Part shown: positions 7,301 to 7,970 of the stretch, one piece after another
Position numbering within the stretch: the first letter of the stretch is position 1
Layout: the number at the start of each line of letters is the position of its first letter
Origin: Clostridia bacterium
Lineage (GTDB): Bacteria; Bacillota; Clostridia; UMGS1810
Assembly (NCBI GenBank): GCA_017549745.1
Contig: JAFYUA010000119.1
Coordinates: 1 to 7,970, forward strand
Direction of reading: 5' to 3'
DNA length: 7,970 bases
Position numbers and translations under genes: made by a program
Notes under the pieces: model-generated
What the model saw: the letters and a program-made list of their open reading frames with translations, nothing else
Told to the model about the DNA's origin: nothing
Databases searched by the model: none

Positions 7301-7686
7301 GCAATGTGCCTCTTACAAGTGATGATGTGGCAGAGCTTGAAAAAATATTGTGGTTTGAGGTCGGCACAAGAGATGAATACACTGCTGAATATGGCGAAAA
7401 ACCGCTTGGTGAATTTGTGCGTGAGATTGTTGGTCTTGATATGAATGCTGCAAAAGAGGCGTTTTCTGAATTTCTTGACAATGCAAACTTAGATAGCAGA
7501 CAGATTTATTTTGTCAATCAGATTGTAGAATATATTGTTCGCAACGGAATGATGAAGGATTTATCAGTGCTGCAGGATTCTCCTTTTACAGACAAGGGAA
7601 GTGTAGTAGAAGTATTTACAGACGTGTCTGTGTGGGCAGAAATACGCAAGGTTATTGAGAGCATTAACACGAATGCCGCGGCTTAA
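4360..7686 (+). CDS. hsdR: Type I restriction endonuclease/translocase subunit HsdR with N-terminal DUF4145-like domain
   Basis: HsdR joins HsdM and HsdS, pumps unmethylated DNA using ATP and cuts it. The 1108 residues begin with a helical DUF4145-like domain (about 15-120, including IAAASCRTAMENAIKWMY and TRLTYIRKTGNLATHE). The PD-(D/E)xK nuclease follows at about 205-320, with D244 and the pair E259/K261 in VVEAKR. The superfamily 2 motor has Walker A ATGSGKT (372-378), DEAH (471-474), motif III TATP (496-499), motif V DTGIDVPEV (678-686) and motif VI QMIGRGTRL (703-711). The C-terminal part (about 890-1100) resembles the EcoEI-type HsdR C-terminal domain, which docks to the methyltransferase. 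ATG at 4360 has AAGAAGG about 9 bases upstream. All catalytic motifs are present and the frame is unbroken, so the enzyme is probably active. It is last in the operon, before a strong terminator. Confidence 0.96.
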   Translation: MTNFDFLKSDPQFDTFADSAINAERIFHIDPKIAAASCRTAMENAIKWMYTIDSDLKMPYADSLSCLMSTEEFRGIVDKDILTRLTYIRKTGNLATHESKQISAEQAALCIENLFIFMDFIDYCYGTNYTEHKFDKSRLIPLNEAVIVDKSELEKFIKGPVEVPFDRFFYSAGFSATIPPAYAVHRKERQQTYAPKPLEVSEYRTRKLYIDTMLQDAGWVEDDTWVNEVPISGMPNKSEIGYADYVLYDDSHKPLAVVEAKRTCVDVSKGRQQAKLYADILEKQYGRRPVIFLTNGFETRIDDGQYPERKVAAIYSKRDLEKMFNLRRMRTSLKAVMVDKNIAGRYYQEAAIKNVCDAFDNKNRRKALLVMATGSGKTRTVIALCKVLAEHNWIKNILFLADRNSLVTQAKRAFVNLYPDLSVTNLCEEKDNFAARCVFSTYQTMYNCIDEVKDDEGKLFTSGHFDLIICDEAHRSIYNKYRDVFGFFDAPLVGLTATPKDEIDKNTYEIFELESGVPTYGYELDQAVKDGYLVNYVSIEAKLKFLEEGISYDDLSNEEKEEYENKFTDENGELPDHINATALNEWVFNEDTIKQVLHTLMTKGIKVNYGETLGKTIIFAKNHDHAEKIFKVFGKEYPHLVGYAKVIDNYINYAQSAIDEFSDGDKLPRIAISVDMLDTGIDVPEVLNLVFFKKVMSKSKFWQMIGRGTRLCPKLLDGEDKQKFYIFDFCNNFAFFRMNKGKATANGLALQGAIFNLKAQLAFKLQDIAYQTEDLIAFRKSLVDEMATKVQELNKENFAVKQHLKYVELYANTENYTSLTYEDTLIMGEELAPLITPDDDEASAVRFDALIYGIELAYLIGKKYTRARKDLSKKVSSIAKLANIPEIVAKSELIDKILHTDYIENSGINEFEHIRTSLRDLMKYIPFAERTKYTTNFADDILSVEWNEAELETEDLKNYRAKAEYYVRQHQDNSVISKLKGNVPLTSDDVAELEKILWFEVGTRDEYTAEYGEKPLGEFVREIVGLDMNAAKEAFSEFLDNANLDSRQIYFVNQIVEYIVRNGMMKDLSVLQDSPFTDKGSVVEVFTDVSVWAEIRKVIESINTNAAA

Positions 7687-7697
7687 ATTTTATCAAT

Positions 7698-7731
7698 AAA
7701 AAACGACTTGTCAATCGACAAGTCGTTTTTT
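7698..7731. terminator. Bidirectional terminator between hsdR and tRNA-Leu
   Basis: A 15-bp perfect stem (7698-7712 with 7717-7731, core ACGACTTGTC) has an AATC loop and runs of A and T at its two ends, so it gives a U-tract in both directions. It begins 11 bases after the hsdR stop. On the - strand it begins one base after the mature 3' end of tRNA-Leu(CAG). It therefore ends two convergent units. Confidence 0.93.
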
Positions 7732-7732
7732 A

Positions 7733-7816
7733 TGCGGATAACAGGAATCGAACCTGCACTGAGTTGCCCCAACTAGCACCTGAAGCTAGCGCGTCTGCCA
7801 GTTCCGCCATATCCGC
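7733..7816 (-). tRNA. tRNA-Leu (anticodon CAG)
   Basis: Read on the - strand, the acceptor arm pairs GCGGATA (7816-7810) with TATCCGC (7740-7734), with discriminator A at 7733. The anticodon stem is CTAGC/GCTAG around loop TTCAGGT, with anticodon CAG (7782-7780). The long variable arm (GTTGGGGCAAC) is typical of class II tRNA-Leu, and the T loop TTCGATT is present. It decodes CUG. CCA is not encoded. No promoter of its own fits in the short space after the upstream hairpin. Confidence 0.97.
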
Positions 7817-7828
7817 ATATGATTTTTT

Positions 7829-7862
7829 AAAAAAACAACCGCATACCTTTCGGTATGCGGTT
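7829..7862 (-). terminator. Terminator-like hairpin between the two tRNA-Leu genes
   Basis: On the - strand an 11-bp stem (7862-7852 with 7847-7837, core ACCGCATACC) closes a GAAA loop. It is followed two bases later by seven T, ideal for intrinsic termination after tRNA-Leu(GAG). It ends only 12 bases before the 5' end of tRNA-Leu(CAG), so the second tRNA depends on readthrough or on a promoter overlapping the hairpin. Confidence 0.8.
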
Positions 7863-7869
7863 TAGTTGG

Positions 7870-7953
7870 TGGTGCGAGCAGTGGGACTTGAACCCACACG
7901 TACGAAACACACGCCCCTCAAACGTGCCTGTCTGCCAATTCCAGCATGCTCGC
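7870..7953 (-). tRNA. tRNA-Leu (anticodon GAG), CCA encoded
   Basis: Read on the - strand, the acceptor arm pairs GCGAGCA (7953-7947) with TGCTCGC (7880-7874), with discriminator A at 7873. The anticodon stem is CACGT/GCGTG with loop TTGAGGG and anticodon GAG (7919-7917). A long variable arm (TGTTTCGTACG) and a T loop TTCAAGT support tRNA-Leu reading CUU and CUC. CCA is encoded at 7872-7870, so the tRNA proper ends at 7873 and the encoded 3' end at 7870. This differs from the other two tRNAs here. The promoter would lie beyond the window's right edge. Confidence 0.96.
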
Positions 7954-7970
7954 GTACCGCGTCAACAAAA

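Noticed and set aside
22..7816. att-like direct repeats from tRNA 3' ends.
   Set aside because: No second copy of the tRNA-Pro or tRNA-Leu 3' end was seen at the opposite border, and no integrase gene is present.

Overview
The window carries one complete, apparently intact type I restriction-modification operon. It sits between a tRNA-Pro gene on the left (+ strand) and two tRNA-Leu genes on the right (- strand). The low-to-moderate G+C content, strong AGGAG-type ribosome binding sites, U-tract terminators and two of three tRNAs lacking an encoded CCA suggest a low-G+C Firmicute, probably a gut-type Clostridia. This is inferred from style, not from a marker gene.

Layout. Positions 22-95 are tRNA-Pro(UGG), followed by a strong hairpin terminator (102-132). 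The 154-base gap before the first protein gene also holds a perfect 24-bp palindrome (151-174), a good sigma-A-type promoter (TTGAAA, 17 bp, TAAAAT) and a 10-bp tandem repeat that duplicates the extended -10 element and runs into the ribosome binding site. The operon then reads: hsdM (250-1752, N6-adenine methyltransferase), a RhuM-family gene (1745-2737, overlapping hsdM by 8 bp), an 11-codon leader reading frame (2739-2774), hsdS (2779-3858, specificity subunit), a small membrane-anchored DUF6680-like gene (3872-4330) and hsdR (4360-7686, translocase/endonuclease with an N-terminal DUF4145-like domain). A bidirectional terminator (7698-7731) closes the operon and also serves the converging tRNA-Leu(CAG). 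A second hairpin terminator separates it from tRNA-Leu(GAG).

How the genes work together. HsdM2-HsdS would methylate adenines in a bipartite target set by the two recognition domains of HsdS. With HsdR the complex translocates and cuts unmethylated DNA. All key motifs are visible: the SAM motif and NPPF in HsdM, two recognition domains and two coiled coils in HsdS, and PD-ExK, Walker A, DEAH and motifs III, V and VI in HsdR. Two extra genes of unsettled function, RhuM-like and DUF6680-like, are woven into the operon by overlap or short spacing, so they are probably co-expressed with it and are the most interesting part. The segment from rhuM to the DUF6680-like gene looks more A+T-rich than hsdR, suggesting a mosaic history. 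No integrase, transposase, CRISPR array or duplicated attachment site was found.
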